A stretch of 64,000 nucleotides of DNA from positions 5,294-69,293 of the forward strand of contig NZ_ALWO02000049.1 in assembly GCF_000295935.2 (NCBI RefSeq). Reading direction: 5' to 3'. Source of the stretch: Indibacter alkaliphilus LW1 (GTDB lineage: Bacteria > Bacteroidota > Bacteroidia > Cytophagales > Cyclobacteriaceae). The notes beneath the pieces were generated by a model. The model saw only the letters and a program-made list of their open reading frames with translations, was not told the DNA's origin and ran no database searches. The position numbers and the translations under genes were made by a program. The first letter of the stretch is position 1. Each line of letters begins with the position of its first letter. Below, in pieces: positions 20,727 through 31,005 of this stretch.

Positions 20727-23700
20727 ATGAAAAGAATTGTACCAAGGCAATTTTTCTTTCGGATGAACAGGGCAGGTTGCTTTTTATTGGTTTTTCTGAT
20801 TTCATGGGGAAACCACTCTCAAGCATATTCGGAAACCATTGAGGATTCCACTGCTTCTGTCTCTTTTCATCCGAGAGAAACAGAATTGAAAGATTCCGTA
20901 TCCAGGTCTAAAAAAGAGAAGGAAAATACGGCAAGAGAAGAAGCTGAAAAGAAGCCTAAAAAATCCGAAAATATAAGATTTGGTAAATCTACGACTAAAG
21001 AATCAGCTCAAAGTATTTCGGAATTTCAGGAAATAAGAGGAGTTGTTGTAGACGATAGCGATGGAGAACCCATTCCTGGTGTAACCGTGCTGATCAAAGG
21101 AACTTCCAGAGGCATAGCAACAGGAATAGATGGTGAGTTTTCCATAGATGCTGAACCGGGGGAGGTATTGATTTTTAGTTTTATAGGATATAAAACTCAG
21201 GAAATACCTGTTCAGGCTGGCAGAACAGTATATAACATTTCATTGGTAAACAGTGATACTTCTCTGGAAGAGGTTGTCATCATTGGATACGGTGAGCAAA
21301 GAAAAGAGACATTGATTGGAGCTGTCAGCCAGACAAATAGCGCTGTATTGCAGCGTACTGGTGGTGTGTCCAATCTTGGAGCGGCATTAACCGGTAACCT
21401 CCCTGGCCTGATTACTACCCAAAGTTCGGGAATGCCTGGAGATGAAACTCCCCAGATTTTTATTCGAGGTCAGAACAGTTGGAATGGTAACTCACCGCTA
21501 ATTCTTGTCGATGGTGTTGAACGACCCGAGTTTTTTAATCAAATGGATATTGGATCTGTAGAATCGATTTCTGTGTTGAAAGATGCCTCAGCTACTGCGG
21601 TATTCGGTTCCAGAGGTGCCAACGGAGTAATCATAGTAACCACGAAAAGAGGTAAAGAAGGAAGGGCGGAAATTGTAGCCCGTGTAAATGCTACCGTCAA
21701 AGCACCATCCAAACTTCCAGGTAAAATGGACGCTTATGATGCAATTGGTATCAGAAACAGAGCTATAGAAAGAGAATTGACTTCAAGCCCTCAAGCCTGG
21801 TCCCAGATTATTCCGCAGGGAATCAGAGAAAAATACAGGTACCCAGCGAACCTGGAGGAAGCGGAAAGATACCCGAATATTGATTGGCAAAATTATCTAT
21901 TTAAGGACCATGCTATGGCCTATAATGCGAATGTGGCTATCAGTGGAGGGACCAAGCTCACCAAGTATTTTGCTGCATTTGATTTTCAGCATGAGGGTGA
22001 TTTGTTCAATCAAATAGACAATGACAGAGGTTATCAGCCGGGTTATAATTTCAATAGACTCAACTTTAGAAACAACCTGGACTTCCAACTTACTCCTACT
22101 ACTCAGTTGAAAGTTAATTTGGGAGGTATTTATGGAGTAAGAAAGACCCCTTGGCAAGGAGGAGACGATGCCAACTTTTGGAGGGCGGCATACAGAAATC
22201 CACCTGATGCCTTTGTCCCAAGATATTCAAACGGACTTTGGGGATATTACCCATTGGATGATTATGGTGCTATCAACTCTGCAAGGGTGTTGGCAATCGG
22301 GGGTGTTGAAAATATCACAACCACCAGCCTTTCTACCAACCTTGTTTTGGAACAAGACCTGAAAATGATAGCCAAAGGGTTGACATTCCGGGGTACCATG
22401 GCTGTTGACAATACCTTTATTGAAGTCGGAAGAGGGGTAAATGACCTTTTCAATGATACGGAGCAGATGTGGATAGACCCAGTGACTGGCAGGATCAATT
22501 ACAAAAACAATTTTGACAACAGTAACTTTGATTTCTTCCAACCAATTGCATGGACGACGCAAGGTGGAAATATTGCCTCAGATCAATTTAATGGACCACA
22601 GAGAAGGTTGTTTTCTCAATTGCAATTGAATTACACTAAAACCTTTGGTTCAGACCATAATGTCAACCTGATGGGGCTATTCAGTAGACAGGAAGATGCT
22701 ATAGGCAGTGTGATTCCAAGTTACCGTGAGGACTGGGTTTTCAGAACTACCTATAACTACAAAAACAAGTATTTGGCAGAATACAACGGAGCTTACAATG
22801 GCTCTGAAAAATTCGGAATCGATTACAGGTTTGCATTCTTCTCTTCAGGAGGTATTGGATGGGTAATATCAGAGGAAGGTTTTTTAAAAAACAATTCCAC
22901 AATCGATTTCCTAAAGGTCACGGCTTCTTATGGTCAGGTCGGGGATGATAATATTGGGAGCCGGTTTCTTTACATGAATCAGTGGGCATTTAATGGAAAT
23001 TCCAGAATGGCCACTATTGGTTGGAGAGATGATCTGAGTCCTTACACTTGGTACAGAGAGCAGGTGATCGGTAATCCAAATGTGCGTTGGGAGACTGTTT
23101 ATAAATACAATTTCAAAACAGAGTTCAGTTTATTCAATGGGCTAATCGATGGTAGCTTTGATCTTTTCCGGGATGATAGGGTTGATATCCTTATGGCCGG
23201 TGACAGGTCTATTCCAAGCTATTACGGAGCCAATGCACCTGCGGCAAACTTGGGAAGAGTAACTACCACTGGTTACGAAATAGAGTTGGGATTCAATAGA
23301 ATACTCAGCAACGGTATCAGGATTTGGGCTGATGTTGCTGTCACAAGAGCATTGGATATTGTAATCAACCGAGACGATCCTGAGTTTTTGGTCGATTACC
23401 AAAAGCAGGCAGGTTTCCAGTTAGGACAACACAGATCCCATATTGACCATGGGTTCTACAATACTTGGGATGAAGTGTACGGAAGTACTCCTCACAATAC
23501 CAACAATGCGGGCAAACTGCCAGGAGGATATCATATTCTTGATTTCAACGGAGATGGGATAATCGATGCATTTGATGCTGCTCCATTTGGCTTTTCCAAT
23601 GTTCCTCAGAATACCTATAATGCCAATATAGGAATGGAGTGGAAAGGGCTTTCATTTTTTGTTCAGCTCTATGCGGTCAATAACGTAACGAGAAATGTGC

Positions 23701-24071
23701 CATTTACCAATCTTGATGGACAGCGGAATTTGGTCTATGATGAAGGGACTTACTGGTCTGCGGACAATCCTAATGCAGAGACGCCGCTTCCAGTCTGGCT
23801 AACACCGGTTTCCTATTACTATGGAGCTAGGTATCTCTATGATGGTTCATATTTAAGAATCAAAAATGCAGAATTGGCTTATACATTAAATCCTTTGAGG
23901 GCTAGTAAACTCGGATTGAATGGCTTGAGGGTGTTTCTTAATGGGAATAACCTTTTTGTCTGGAGCTTGATGCCTGATGACAGAGAATCCAACTTCGGTG
24001 TAGGTGAGGCATGGGAAGGAGCTTACCCTATGGTAAGAAGGGTGAACTTGGGACTGACAATGACATTTTAA
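20727..24071 (+). CDS. SusC-like TonB-dependent transporter (XusA-like)
   Basis: Outer-membrane receptor that imports glycans, 1114 residues. Order: signal region (1-33), a charged linker of about 65 residues rich in Lys and Glu (about 40-105), a carboxypeptidase-regulatory-like domain (IRGVVVDDSDGEPIPGVTV to FSFIGYKTQEI), a TonB-box-like segment LEEVVIIGYGEQRKET, the plug (VDGVERPEFF, ANGVIIVTTKRG) and a 22-strand barrel ending in aromatic NLGLTMTF. The charged linker is unusual: the other SusC proteins here go straight from signal to the regulatory-like domain. It is first of two SusCD pairs in tandem, the order known from xusABCDE xylan systems. Confidence 0.95.
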   Translation: MKRIVPRQFFFRMNRAGCFLLVFLISWGNHSQAYSETIEDSTASVSFHPRETELKDSVSRSKKEKENTAREEAEKKPKKSENIRFGKSTTKESAQSISEFQEIRGVVVDDSDGEPIPGVTVLIKGTSRGIATGIDGEFSIDAEPGEVLIFSFIGYKTQEIPVQAGRTVYNISLVNSDTSLEEVVIIGYGEQRKETLIGAVSQTNSAVLQRTGGVSNLGAALTGNLPGLITTQSSGMPGDETPQIFIRGQNSWNGNSPLILVDGVERPEFFNQMDIGSVESISVLKDASATAVFGSRGANGVIIVTTKRGKEGRAEIVARVNATVKAPSKLPGKMDAYDAIGIRNRAIERELTSSPQAWSQIIPQGIREKYRYPANLEEAERYPNIDWQNYLFKDHAMAYNANVAISGGTKLTKYFAAFDFQHEGDLFNQIDNDRGYQPGYNFNRLNFRNNLDFQLTPTTQLKVNLGGIYGVRKTPWQGGDDANFWRAAYRNPPDAFVPRYSNGLWGYYPLDDYGAINSARVLAIGGVENITTTSLSTNLVLEQDLKMIAKGLTFRGTMAVDNTFIEVGRGVNDLFNDTEQMWIDPVTGRINYKNNFDNSNFDFFQPIAWTTQGGNIASDQFNGPQRRLFSQLQLNYTKTFGSDHNVNLMGLFSRQEDAIGSVIPSYREDWVFRTTYNYKNKYLAEYNGAYNGSEKFGIDYRFAFFSSGGIGWVISEEGFLKNNSTIDFLKVTASYGQVGDDNIGSRFLYMNQWAFNGNSRMATIGWRDDLSPYTWYREQVIGNPNVRWETVYKYNFKTEFSLFNGLIDGSFDLFRDDRVDILMAGDRSIPSYYGANAPAANLGRVTTTGYEIELGFNRILSNGIRIWADVAVTRALDIVINRDDPEFLVDYQKQAGFQLGQHRSHIDHGFYNTWDEVYGSTPHNTNNAGKLPGGYHILDFNGDGIIDAFDAAPFGFSNVPQNTYNANIGMEWKGLSFFVQLYAVNNVTRNVPFTNLDGQRNLVYDEGTYWSADNPNAETPLPVWLTPVSYYYGARYLYDGSYLRIKNAELAYTLNPLRASKLGLNGLRVFLNGNNLFVWSLMPDDRESNFGVGEAWEGAYPMVRRVNLGLTMTF

Positions 24072-24083
24072 ATCGGATTAACA

Positions 24084-25997
24084 ATGAATACGCTACATAA
24101 ATCAATAATTGAAAAAACTAAAGTGGTCTTACTGCTGGCAGTAATGATTCTGGCCACTTCGTGTGAGGATTACCTGGAGCGAACTCCTGAATCCGTGATT
24201 TCAGAAGAGATAGCATTTCTGAATTTTGAAAATTTCCAAGGCTTTACCGAAGAGCTTTACCAGTGTATACCCAATTTCACAACGACCTATTGGACCAGTT
24301 CCTGGAACTGGGGTGAAGATGAAATGGTATCAGCTGCCGGTAATTTCCACGTAACCTTTATGTTTGACAGGGGGAATTTCTGGGCCTGGCAAGCAGAGCA
24401 TAGTGGTCATGGTGGCCGTTCCAGTTGGCTTGACAAATGGATGACACATACTGGTGATAACCCTCATGACAAAGGTCTGTGGCCACTGGCTTGGTACGGA
24501 ATCAGAAAGGCTAATTTGGGTTTGGAAAACCTTCATAGAATGACCGATGCCACCCAGGAAGAAAGAGAATTGATAGAAGGTCAATTGCTATTTTTCAGAG
24601 GATGGTTTCATTTTATGATGATTCAATATGTGGGAGGTTTGCCTTATATAGATTCAGTTTTGCCTGGTGATGAACCTTTGAGAGAAGCTAGGTTAAATTA
24701 CCATGAAAGTGCTGAAAGAGCAGCACAGGATCTGAGAAGAGCAGCTGATTTATTACCCATCGATTGGGATCATACTGTGGCCGGAAGAAGGACACTAGGT
24801 AGGAATGAGTTGAGAGCGAATAAGATTATGGCACTTGCTTATTTGGGAAAAAACCTGCTCTACGCAGGAAGTCCATTAATGAATCTGGAATCAACAGGAA
24901 GTAGAACATACAATGCGGATTTTTGCCAGAGAGCTGCGGAGGCTTTTGGGGAATTGCTTGACTTGGTAGAAAGTGGTCAGACACAATATGCCCTTATGCC
25001 TTTTGACCGTTGGCATAATAATTTTTATACCATGGGGCAAAACTGGGCACTCTCAGGAGGTACTGAGGGGATTTTCAGATCTTTGTATTGGTCTGGTGAC
25101 CAGTCCAATTGGGGGATTACAAAGCAGTTTTTTCCTTCAGTGATTGTTGATGGAGATGCTACCAAATTTGTTCCTACTGCCAATTATGTGAATCAGAATT
25201 TTGGCATGGCCAATGGTCATCCACTTCCTGAACAAATACAGCAAGCTGATGCAGAGTCAGGGTATGATCCTCAATTTCCTTTTAAGGACAGAGATCCTAG
25301 ATTTTATAAAAGTATTGTTTTTGATGGGATGCAGGTAGTACAAGGTTCTATGCCACCAAACCAAGAAGATAATCGACACGCAAACCTGTACACAGGAGGC
25401 AGTTATAGAGGAGAGGTTTCCGGAAGTCCAACGGGCTTTCTAAACAGAAAGTTGGTACCGCTTGAAGCCAACACCTATGACAATGCTTTTGCATTTGGCG
25501 CGGCTTTGCATTTGAATGTTCCTTACCTGCGCTTGGCTGATGTTTACCTGATGTATGCTGAGGCAGCCCTGATGGGACACAATGCTGTGACAGGCAAGTC
25601 CAGCAATTTTGACAAAACCGCTGTAGATGCAGTCAATGTAATCAGAGAAAGAGCAGGTATGCCAAATGTCCTTTCAAAATTCACTGCATCTGTGGATGAT
25701 TTTTTACATGAATTACGCAGGGAAAGGGCTGTCGAACTGGCATTTGAAGGACACAGGTTCAATGATTTGAGAAGATGGCTTTTGTTGATCGAAAGACCTT
25801 ATAACCTCAAAACTTCATTGGAGTTCAACCGAGCTCCTGATTTTGAGTTGGGCGGTGATCCTTCTGAGCTGAGGGTTCTCAATATACGGGAAGAGGTATT
25901 GATCGAAAGACCACTGGCCGAGCGTCATTACTGGTTGCCATTGAAGGTCTCAGATGTAACCCTATATCCTGAATTCAGACAAAATCCAGGGTGGTAA
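24084..25997 (+). CDS. SusD-like outer-membrane glycan-binding lipoprotein (XusB-like)
   Basis: Partner lid of the preceding SusC, 637 residues. The lipobox ends at Cys27 (ILATSC then EDYLE), giving surface anchoring. The RagB/SusD helical-repeat fold is shown by EGQLLFFRGWFHFMM, NKIMALAYLGKNLLYAGSP, DRDPRFYKSIVFDG and the C-terminal EVLIERPLAERHYWLPL. It begins 12 bases after the SusC stop. The long central insertion and Trp-rich segments (TTYWTSSWNWGEDEM) are plausible xylan-stacking surfaces. Function is inferred from family and context. Confidence 0.95.
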   Translation: MNTLHKSIIEKTKVVLLLAVMILATSCEDYLERTPESVISEEIAFLNFENFQGFTEELYQCIPNFTTTYWTSSWNWGEDEMVSAAGNFHVTFMFDRGNFWAWQAEHSGHGGRSSWLDKWMTHTGDNPHDKGLWPLAWYGIRKANLGLENLHRMTDATQEERELIEGQLLFFRGWFHFMMIQYVGGLPYIDSVLPGDEPLREARLNYHESAERAAQDLRRAADLLPIDWDHTVAGRRTLGRNELRANKIMALAYLGKNLLYAGSPLMNLESTGSRTYNADFCQRAAEAFGELLDLVESGQTQYALMPFDRWHNNFYTMGQNWALSGGTEGIFRSLYWSGDQSNWGITKQFFPSVIVDGDATKFVPTANYVNQNFGMANGHPLPEQIQQADAESGYDPQFPFKDRDPRFYKSIVFDGMQVVQGSMPPNQEDNRHANLYTGGSYRGEVSGSPTGFLNRKLVPLEANTYDNAFAFGAALHLNVPYLRLADVYLMYAEAALMGHNAVTGKSSNFDKTAVDAVNVIRERAGMPNVLSKFTASVDDFLHELRRERAVELAFEGHRFNDLRRWLLLIERPYNLKTSLEFNRAPDFELGGDPSELRVLNIREEVLIERPLAERHYWLPLKVSDVTLYPEFRQNPGW

Positions 25998-26030
25998 AAG
26001 CCTTACTGGTCAAACAAAAAAGAAACAAAG

Positions 26031-29000
26031 ATGAAATATAGATATATCATATTGTTGTGGTTAGCTTTTCTGTACACAGGATTAGGGATAGTTCTGGCAC
26101 AAAACGAGCAACCCATAAGGATCAATGGATCCGTCAATACGCAGAGCGGATTGCCCTTACCAGGGGCAGCTATTATGAACGATGAGGAAGAAATACTCTC
26201 CATGACCAATGAAAATGGTGAGTTCCAAATTGAGGTTTTACCCAATTCCCTTTTGATCGTGGGAATGGAAGGGTATGAGACTAAGGTATTGAGAGCAAGT
26301 GCTCAAGTAGGAGAAATCATTCTGTTCAGCGAGTGGGAGTCAAGACAAGTCAATACAGCCTACAGGAGAACTGACTCTGGAAGTCTAATAGGAGGGATCA
26401 ATTTTATCAATGTTCCTGACTTGATTGAGAAAAACTATTTCTCTTTTCCATTGGATAATATGGCTGGTTTTGTTCCTGGTTTTCACGGTAATATTTGGGG
26501 GAATGATGGATATCTGCTTTTGGTAGATGGTGTCCCAAGAGACCCGGGGAGTGTTACAGCACTTGAAGTGGAGCAAATCTCCTTTCTAAAAGGAGTTTCA
26601 GCCGTAGCGTTATATGGAAGTAGAGCTGCCAAAGGGGTGGTAATGATCACCACAAAAAGAGGAGCGGCAGGCAAGCAGCAGATTAATTTTCGAAGTAATA
26701 CAGGTATCCATACTCCCAGAGGCATTCCTCAATACCTTGGTTCTGCAGAATACATGACCTTGTTCAACGAAGCAAGAGCAAATGATGGCTTGCAGCCTTT
26801 ATTTTCTCAGGAAGAAATCTATCATCATGGAGCGGGAACCAACCCTTACAGGTACCCGAGTATAGATTTTTATTCTCCTGAATATCTGCAGGAAGCTTAC
26901 AGTAGACATGATGCGGCATTGGAGATTTCAGGTGGTAATGACAGGGCCAGATACTACACCAATTTGGGTTTTATGTCTGAAGGATCCTTATTGGATTTTG
27001 GTCAGGCTGTGAACAACAGAAATGAACGTTTCAATATTCGAGGAAACGTGGATATGAATCTGACCAAAAACATCACCGGTTTTGCTGATGCGGCAGTTGT
27101 TTTCTATAATGGTAGGGGAGTCAATGCGAATTTTTGGGAAGGAGCGGCCAATATCAGACCGCATAGGTTCTCTCCATTGGTTCCCATTAGCATGTTGGAA
27201 CAGGATGACCAAAACTCCTGGAATTTTGTAGATAATAGCAGTCACCTTATAGGAGGGCAGTATTTGTTGGGAGGAAATCAATTGGAGCAAACCAACCCGA
27301 TTGCCGGAATCTATGCAGGTGGTTCAAGCCAATTTACCAGTAGGCAATACCAGTTCAATACAGGAGTAAACGCTGACTTGAAAAGTGTTCTTCCCGGACT
27401 GACTTTCAATTACAGATTTGGCTTGGATTATTCAACCTCTTACAACCTTTCCTTTAATAACAACTATGCAGTTTTTGAGCCATCATGGAACAATTACGCA
27501 GGACAGGACCTGATTGGTGGACTTACCAGATTTGGGCAGGATGCCAGTACACGAACTCAAAACATTAGTGGCAGTATGTTCCAACAAACCATGGCCATGT
27601 CCGCACAGCTGAACTACAGCACTGTGATCAAGGAAGATCATCAAATATCGGCCATGTTGATCGGTGGAGGGTTCCAAACTGGTACATCTGCTTTATACCA
27701 TAGGATCAGCAATGCGAACCTTGGGCTTCATGTGGGGTACAACTACAAAAACAAATATCTGGTAGAGATGAACAATGCTATGATTCATTCTGCCAGGCTT
27801 CCTGAAAATAACAGAACTGCATTTTCTCCGACCATGTCACTTGGATGGAGAGTCAGTGAAGAAGCATTTATGAAAGGTTCCTCCGTGATTGACAACTTGT
27901 TGTTCTCTGTTTCAGGTGGTGTTTTGCATACTGATTTGGATATACATGATTATTATCTGTATGAGCAGGTTTATACGCAGCAGGGAGATGGAACAGTGTT
28001 TTATACCTGGAAAGATGGTTTGAATAACCTTTCTACCATTTCCAGAAGAGGGGCAAACCCAAATATGACCTTTCCAAAAAGGGAAGAAGTAAATTTTGGG
28101 GTAGATGCTTCCTTGTTCAAAAACAAATTGATGTTTAACGGCTCTTTCTTCATCAGCAGGATGACTGGGTTGTTGGTCCAAAGGGGTGACGTATACCCAA
28201 GCTACTTCACTACAGGTTGGCCGGCATCTTCCTTTATTCCTTTTGAGAATTTCAACGCTGATCAAAGAATGGGTTTTGACTTCAATGTAAACACAAACCA
28301 AAAACTTGGCGAAGTGAATTTGAACTTGGGACTGGTGGGTACTTATTATACAACTCAGGCCTTGGAAAGAGGAGAAAACTGGCTGGATTCCTATCAAAGT
28401 AGAACAGGAAGGCCAATAGATGGAATCTGGGGGCTTCAAAATATGGGATTCTTCCAAAACCAGGAGGAAATCAATGCTGCCCCAAATCAGATTTTTGGAG
28501 AGGTAGTTCCAGGAGATATCCGTTATGTAGACCAAAACAATGATGGTGTTATTTCACCTCAGGATGAAGTTTTTCTAGGAAGAGGGGGCTGGTTTGGAGC
28601 TCCACTGACCTTGGGTCTTAATGTGACCGCCCAATGGAAGAATTTTACATTTTTTGCTTTGGGTATAGCCCGTACAGGAGCCTATGCTATGAGAAACAGT
28701 TCCTATTTCTGGATCTCTGGAGAGTCTAAATACTCAGAAGTAGTAAGAGGAAGATGGACAGAAGAAAATGCTGATCAGGCTACCTTTCCTAGATTGACTA
28801 CACTCAATGGAGCTAATAACTTCAGAAATTCTGACTTCTGGCTTTACAGTACTGACAGGTTTGATTTGGCAAGAGTTCAGATCAATTATAAAATACCTAC
28901 CGATAGGATTTTTGGAGGGGAGTTCATCAAAGGTATGGATGTGTATGTAAATGGAGCTAATCTGCTCACTTTGGGACCAAACCGCAAGATCCTTGAAATG

Positions 29001-29060
29001 AATATTGGTACAGCTCCACAGACCCGGTTTTTCAATTTAGGTTTAGCAGCTCAGTTTTAA
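26031..29060 (+). CDS. Second SusC-like TonB-dependent transporter (XusC-like), divergent
   Basis: 1009 residues. A signal peptide (to VLAQNEQ) is followed by a reduced regulatory-like domain (INGSVNTQSGLPLPGAAI to GMEGYETKVL). The segment where other SusC proteins have EEVVVVGYG reads FSEWESRQVNTAYRRTD, so the usual TonB-box-like motif is not recognisable. The plug is present (LLLVDGVPRDPGSV, GSRAAKGVVMITTKRG), as is the barrel ending FFNLGLAAQF. It fits the second transporter of a xusABCD system. With the TonB box changed, it may couple differently or act together with the first pair; that is inference. Confidence 0.92.
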   Translation: MKYRYIILLWLAFLYTGLGIVLAQNEQPIRINGSVNTQSGLPLPGAAIMNDEEEILSMTNENGEFQIEVLPNSLLIVGMEGYETKVLRASAQVGEIILFSEWESRQVNTAYRRTDSGSLIGGINFINVPDLIEKNYFSFPLDNMAGFVPGFHGNIWGNDGYLLLVDGVPRDPGSVTALEVEQISFLKGVSAVALYGSRAAKGVVMITTKRGAAGKQQINFRSNTGIHTPRGIPQYLGSAEYMTLFNEARANDGLQPLFSQEEIYHHGAGTNPYRYPSIDFYSPEYLQEAYSRHDAALEISGGNDRARYYTNLGFMSEGSLLDFGQAVNNRNERFNIRGNVDMNLTKNITGFADAAVVFYNGRGVNANFWEGAANIRPHRFSPLVPISMLEQDDQNSWNFVDNSSHLIGGQYLLGGNQLEQTNPIAGIYAGGSSQFTSRQYQFNTGVNADLKSVLPGLTFNYRFGLDYSTSYNLSFNNNYAVFEPSWNNYAGQDLIGGLTRFGQDASTRTQNISGSMFQQTMAMSAQLNYSTVIKEDHQISAMLIGGGFQTGTSALYHRISNANLGLHVGYNYKNKYLVEMNNAMIHSARLPENNRTAFSPTMSLGWRVSEEAFMKGSSVIDNLLFSVSGGVLHTDLDIHDYYLYEQVYTQQGDGTVFYTWKDGLNNLSTISRRGANPNMTFPKREEVNFGVDASLFKNKLMFNGSFFISRMTGLLVQRGDVYPSYFTTGWPASSFIPFENFNADQRMGFDFNVNTNQKLGEVNLNLGLVGTYYTTQALERGENWLDSYQSRTGRPIDGIWGLQNMGFFQNQEEINAAPNQIFGEVVPGDIRYVDQNNDGVISPQDEVFLGRGGWFGAPLTLGLNVTAQWKNFTFFALGIARTGAYAMRNSSYFWISGESKYSEVVRGRWTEENADQATFPRLTTLNGANNFRNSDFWLYSTDRFDLARVQINYKIPTDRIFGGEFIKGMDVYVNGANLLTLGPNRKILEMNIGTAPQTRFFNLGLAAQF

Positions 29061-29072
29061 ATCCACACAAAA

Positions 29073-30848
29073 ATGAAGAATACAAAAAATATACTTGGCG
29101 TTTTGGCAATCTTACTCATGCTGAATACAGCGTGTGATGATTTGTTTGAACCTGCCATTCAGAATATTCGTGACCTGGAAAGCAGTTACAATGAGCCTAG
29201 ATTTGCCCAAGGCCTTATCATCAATGGCTATGCCAGGATACCCAGAAATGGTTGGAGTTTCAATGATATGGCTACTGATGATGCAGTGAGCAATAATGAA
29301 AACAATGCCTATTTCAATGTAGCCAGTGGTCAGTGGGCTGCGGATAATGATCCATTGAACCAATGGACCAATTCAAAAGCAGCCATTCAATACCTCAATA
29401 TCATGATCGAAACTGCCGACTCAGTGTCATTTACGGTAGATAATGATCTAGTTGACAGAATGTTTGCGGATAGGATCAAAGGCGAAGCCTATGGTTTGAG
29501 AGCTTTGTTTATGTTTCACTTGTTGCAGTCCCATGGTGGATTGGCAGATGGGGAACTATTGGGAGTTCAGATTTTGGATGAGCCTTTGGATCTTAAGTCG
29601 GAATTCAACCGTCCCAGAAATACATTTGAAGAATGTATGCAGCAACTTTACCTGGATGTGGAGAATGCTTTAGAATTATTGCCACTAGATTATGAAAATA
29701 TCCCAAGTGAAGATATGATGCCCGACAGGTACAAAGCCATGGGTGCCAGCAGAAATGACTACAACAGAGTGTTTGGTGAGGATGCAAGACAATTGTTGAG
29801 TGGAAGAATTGCCATGGCAATCCGTGCTCAGGCAGCATTATTGGCGGCCAGTCCTGCATTTAGTCAGGGGACAAGCACCTCCTATGAAGATGTGGCCAAT
29901 TTTGCAGGTGAGCTGTTAGAGAAAAACGGTGGCGTATCAGGATTGGCACCTACCGGGCTTACTTGGTATACAAACGTATCTGAAATCAATAACCTTGGTG
30001 GTGGAGTCAATACAGCAGAGATTCTGTGGAGAAACTCACTTGGTGGTCCTTCGACCAATCTTGAAGAGTCTCATTTTCCACCAACTCAATTTGGAAACGG
30101 ATTATTGAACCCAACACAAAACCTTGTAGATGCTTTTCCATCAATAAACGGGTTTCCAATAGGCCATCCTTCCAGTGATTATGATCCCACAAATCCATAT
30201 GCGAACAGAGATCCAAGACTACATCATTTTATAGTCTATAACGGCAGTACTGCTGGCCCAAATAGCCAGGTAATCAATACTGCAGCAGATGGGGGGACCA
30301 ATGATGGGATCAATCGGGTAGAGGTTTCTACCAGGACTGGATATTATATGCGAAAGCTGCTTAGGCAGGATGTCAACTTAAATCCTGTTTCCATGAATGG
30401 GCAATTGCATGTGCATCCAAGAATTCGCTATACAGAAATATATCTTATCTATGCAGAGGCTGCCAATGAAGCGTGGGGACCCTCTGGGACAGGTTCATTT
30501 GGCTTCTCTGCCTATGATGTTATCAGAGCTATCCGGCAAAGGGCCGGTATCGGTCTGGATAACGGGGACGCGTATCTGGAATCTATCAAAGGTGATCAGG
30601 ATGCTATGCGACAATTGATCAGAAATGAAAGAAGACTGGAGCTTTGTTTTGAAGGTTTTAGGTTCTGGGATTTGAGAAGGTGGGATGAAGACCTGACAGA
30701 AACAGCGAGAGGAATGAGGATTGAGAACGGTTCCTTTGAGCATATCAATGTTCAAAACCGTGTTTTCGGAAGCCATATGAAATATGGTCCGGTTCCTTTG
30801 AGCGAGCTATTGAAGTATAATGCTTTACGTCAAAATACAGGGTGGTAA
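29073..30848 (+). CDS. Second SusD-like lipoprotein (XusD-like)
   Basis: 591 residues with lipobox Cys21 (LLMLNTAC then DDLFEP). SusD-fold blocks include FADRIKGEAYGLRALFMFHLL, AIRAQAALLAASPAFS, PYANRDPRLHHFIVYNG, TEIYLIYAEAANEA and the C-terminal LIRNERRLELCFEGFRFWDLRRW. It is 12 bases after its SusC partner. Two SusCD pairs in tandem followed by a DUF1735-type lipoprotein and a GH10-family lipoprotein is the conserved order of xylan utilisation systems of Bacteroides and Prevotella. Confidence 0.95.
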   Translation: MKNTKNILGVLAILLMLNTACDDLFEPAIQNIRDLESSYNEPRFAQGLIINGYARIPRNGWSFNDMATDDAVSNNENNAYFNVASGQWAADNDPLNQWTNSKAAIQYLNIMIETADSVSFTVDNDLVDRMFADRIKGEAYGLRALFMFHLLQSHGGLADGELLGVQILDEPLDLKSEFNRPRNTFEECMQQLYLDVENALELLPLDYENIPSEDMMPDRYKAMGASRNDYNRVFGEDARQLLSGRIAMAIRAQAALLAASPAFSQGTSTSYEDVANFAGELLEKNGGVSGLAPTGLTWYTNVSEINNLGGGVNTAEILWRNSLGGPSTNLEESHFPPTQFGNGLLNPTQNLVDAFPSINGFPIGHPSSDYDPTNPYANRDPRLHHFIVYNGSTAGPNSQVINTAADGGTNDGINRVEVSTRTGYYMRKLLRQDVNLNPVSMNGQLHVHPRIRYTEIYLIYAEAANEAWGPSGTGSFGFSAYDVIRAIRQRAGIGLDNGDAYLESIKGDQDAMRQLIRNERRLELCFEGFRFWDLRRWDEDLTETARGMRIENGSFEHINVQNRVFGSHMKYGPVPLSELLKYNALRQNTGW

Positions 30849-31005
30849 AAATTGAATTTGTCGTTTGTGTTAATCCAAATGAATCAACAATTGAAAGATG
30901 AAATCTAGCATGAAAAACGTCATCCAAGGAGTGGCCACAACCAGGCGAGATTCCTCAGATGAATCGGGGCAGGCTATGAGGTCGATAAATGAAAATAATA
31001 AACTC

